Shown here piece by piece: positions 31,200 through 32,763 of a DNA stretch of 32,763 nucleotides. Location of the stretch: contig CAZDXB010000029.1 of NCBI GenBank assembly GCA_964509335.1, positions 1 through 32,763 of the forward strand. Direction: 5' to 3'. The notes beneath the pieces are model-generated. The model did not search any database. It saw only the letters and a list, made by a program, of their open reading frames with translations, and was not told the DNA's origin. Numbering within the stretch: the stretch's first letter is position 1; every line of letters begins with the position of its first letter. Position numbers and translations under genes: made by a program. This stretch comes from CAZDXB01 sp964509335 (GTDB lineage: Bacteria > Bacteroidota > Ignavibacteria > Kapaibacteriales > UBA2268).

Positions 31200-31252
31200 A
31201 TCTATACGCTTGGTTTGTCTCGAATAACTAATCGCCGCGGGGCGCGTCCGCT

Positions 31253-31678
31253 TTAGCGGAACATTTCTTTCAACATACCCCACGTTTTCCTAATGCCGCT
31301 GGTTTTGTGCGTTACTCTTTGCTCGTCGCTGACTATTTCTTTATTGTCGTTAGTGTGAACGACTATTCTATAGTAATAAACGTTGACGGATTGCGTTTTT
31401 TCGTCGGAGTTGATGTCTCTCAACGCCGACTCGTCGATATATTTGTAAGTAGTCGAATATCCTTTAGCGTCTTCCGTCGCTATTTCTCTGAACATTCTAT
31501 CTTTGCCCGAACGTTCGATTGAGTAGTAATCAACGTTCGTTTCGTCCGAAGATTTCCACTCGATAGTAATAACGTTGCCGTCGGATTCGGCTTTAAGGAA
31601 GTCCAAAACCGTTTCGCCGGCGACCAGAAGCCCCGCCGAAAGTAAAACTGCTATTAACGATATAATCGACTTTTTCAT
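31253..31678 (-). CDS. Secreted fibronectin III-like single-domain protein
   Basis: A 141-residue protein. The ATG at 31678 is chosen over 31696 because it begins a standard signal peptide (MKKSIISLIAVLLSAGLLVAGE). The mature part is one Fn3-like beta domain: LDFLKAESDGNVITIEWKSSDETNVDYYSIERSG, FREIATEDAKG, YKYIDESAL, VYYYRIVVHTNDNKEIVSDEQRV. It ends with a basic tail (SGIRKTWGMLKEMFR) without a clear sorting domain. It is upstream of the metalloprotease on the same strand with a 53-bp gap, so the three minus-strand genes may form one operon. The role is probably adhesive or structural; inferred from the fold only. Confidence 0.75.
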   Translation of the reverse strand: MKKSIISLIAVLLSAGLLVAGETVLDFLKAESDGNVITIEWKSSDETNVDYYSIERSGKDRMFREIATEDAKGYSTTYKYIDESALRDINSDEKTQSVNVYYYRIVVHTNDNKEIVSDEQRVTHKTSGIRKTWGMLKEMFR

Positions 31679-32090
31679 AGTCAAAAAATAATACAATACA
31701 TCATAGTTAAGACAAATATAAATAAGTTTTTTGAATTAACGAAATAATTGAAGAAATATTTGGCTTCCGTGGCGATTTTTTGTTGTAGCGATTCCGATAG
31801 TTAATCGAATCTTTGCGCTAAAGCTCTAATTTATAAGAAATTGAGTTTGGCTTAAACGTGCTCGCCGCTTATCGCTTTGTCTTTATATAATTAGTTTTAA
31901 ATCGAATATACTCGTCTATAAAACTACCGCTTCTTAACAAAATACTTTTCTTTATTAAAAAAAGCATAAAAAAGATTTGGATTGTTCATAATTATTTTTT
32001 AAAATCGCGATATGGTCTTTGGCAATACATTATTATTTAGCTTTAAACCTTAAATAATTTAAAAACAAGTTTAACAATAAAGGAGGGGTT
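31679..32090. other. Divergent promoter region, no gene seen
   Basis: About 410 bp between divergent genes, AT-rich, no frame with coding character. A possible Bacteroidota-type promoter for the right-hand gene is TTTG at 32018-32021 and TAGCTTTA at 32038-32045 (spacing 16, one short of the usual range), so it is weak evidence. AAAGGAGGGG at 32079-32088 is a strong ribosome site for the ATG at 32091. Confidence 0.4.
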
Positions 32091-32763
32091 ATGCAACTCT
32101 TTAAACTGTCCAAACTATTGTCTGTAATCATTGGTGTGTTTTTTGTTAATGCTTTCTACTGCGTTAGCCAAGATATTGACTGTCCCGGGGATTTTGTTAC
32201 TCCAGAACACACAACTGTTTCTTTTGAACCTTTTCCTTATGAAGTATGGGGTTCGGTGGAAATAGATTATCGCGAAAACGCGGGTAGAATAGAAGTAAAA
32301 GCTGATTGGTCAACTCTTACGGAGTATAATAATGTTTACGACCTAGACGAGAAAGAATTGAAAGAATGCTTGACAAAAGCGATAATTCAATATCTCGCGG
32401 GCGAATGTCCTTGGGAAGGCACAAAAGAGATAGTATTCTATGAAGTTACCGAATGTAAATTGACTAAGAAATGTTGGCTTGACGTTATAGACGGCAGCGA
32501 AGTTTATTGCGTAGATGAAGGTTGGCCCGGACCTGACCCGGAATATTATGAATATGAAAATAATAAATATTATATCTACGGGAAGAGATTCCATTGCGGA
32601 TATAATTGTTGCGAGAAAATTTATACCGTTGAATGTCAATACGATTCAGGTTTGGACGAGGATGTTCCGAAAGTTACCACGGTCACGTCTGGACCCTATC
32701 AGGGCGCGGAATGCCAGTCTGACGAAGATGTATATGATTGTAGGACGGGCGATAAAATACCTT
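32091..32763 (+). CDS. Secreted cysteine-rich protein, 3-prime end outside the window
   Basis: An open frame from ATG at 32091, with the strong ribosome site AAAGGAGGGG, to the right edge: 224 codons visible and no stop. The N-terminus MQLFKLSKLLSVIIGVFFVN then AFYCVSQ is a signal peptide. The mature part has about 15 cysteines in 200 residues (GECPW, TECKLTKKCW, HCGYNCCEKIYTVECQ and others) and many Tyr, Asp and Glu, suggesting a disulfide-stabilised extracellular protein. No family recognised. A C-terminal sorting domain may lie beyond the window. Confidence 0.75.
   Translation, partial: MQLFKLSKLLSVIIGVFFVNAFYCVSQDIDCPGDFVTPEHTTVSFEPFPYEVWGSVEIDYRENAGRIEVKADWSTLTEYNNVYDLDEKELKECLTKAIIQYLAGECPWEGTKEIVFYEVTECKLTKKCWLDVIDGSEVYCVDEGWPGPDPEYYEYENNKYYIYGKRFHCGYNCCEKIYTVECQYDSGLDEDVPKVTTVTSGPYQGAECQSDEDVYDCRTGDKIP

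Noticed and set aside
31200..31283. 28-residue upstream extension of the MXAN_6640-like protein
   Set aside because: It would overlap the Fn3-like gene and bury the signal peptide; the ATG at 31199 gives a proper export signal.
1..32763. tRNA, rRNA or CRISPR array
   Set aside because: No TTCRANY-type T-loop with matching stems in the gaps, no rRNA signature, and no regularly spaced repeat-spacer pattern was seen by eye; a tRNAscan-SE/Infernal run would settle it.

Overview
The window is bacterial and most likely from the FCB group (Bacteroidota, Ignavibacteria or Kapabacteria-like). The evidence is two secreted proteins with type IX secretion (T9SS) C-terminal sorting domains, several lipoproteins with a FSC or ASC lipobox, WG-repeat and MXAN_6640-type proteins, and a SemiSWEET. 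The lineage is inferred. Many genes have a recognisable AAGGA/GGAG ribosome site, and adjacent genes are often joined by ATGA stop/start overlaps.

Layout. 1-3268: the tail of a Cys-containing protein, a T9SS-exported beta-propeller protein and an M15 peptidase. 3374-9588: housekeeping genes, namely cysS, an ABC-F ATPase, and a CoA-type Nudix gene coupled to an M16 peptidase homologue that lacks its zinc motif. 9657-12290: a short MGMT-like protein, a WG-repeat protein and two tandem paralogous lipoproteins. 12506-16123: SemiSWEET, gatD and gatE. GatDE is the tRNA-dependent amidotransferase known as the archaeal route to Gln-tRNA(Gln), so a complete gatED pair in a T9SS bacterium is the most striking observation here.

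16332-25079 is an accessory defence-type island with every gene on the minus strand. In transcription order it carries a single-TRD hsdS, hsdM (no hsdR visible), an Abi/HEPN gene, a PD-(D/E)XK nuclease-like gene, Fic, ORF6N, a RhuM with its middle deleted, a frameshifted hsdS 5-prime fragment, DUF559 and an IS4-family element. The IS end supplies the DUF559 stop codon. A palindrome appears three times, twice inside the ORF6N gene and once upstream of rhuM.

25414-28298 holds a lipoprotein and two accessory genes (a TerB/PH-like protein and a PD-(D/E)XK-like protein), each preceded by a copy of the same 30-bp direct repeat. 28299-28899 is a gene-free cluster of palindromic interspersed repeats related to those at 4829-5242 and 12316-12470. 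28900-31678 holds a secreted fibronectin-like protein, a T9SS-exported metalloprotease and an ABC ATPase that overlaps the protease gene by ATGA. The window ends inside a secreted cysteine-rich protein gene.

No tRNA, rRNA or CRISPR array was found by eye.
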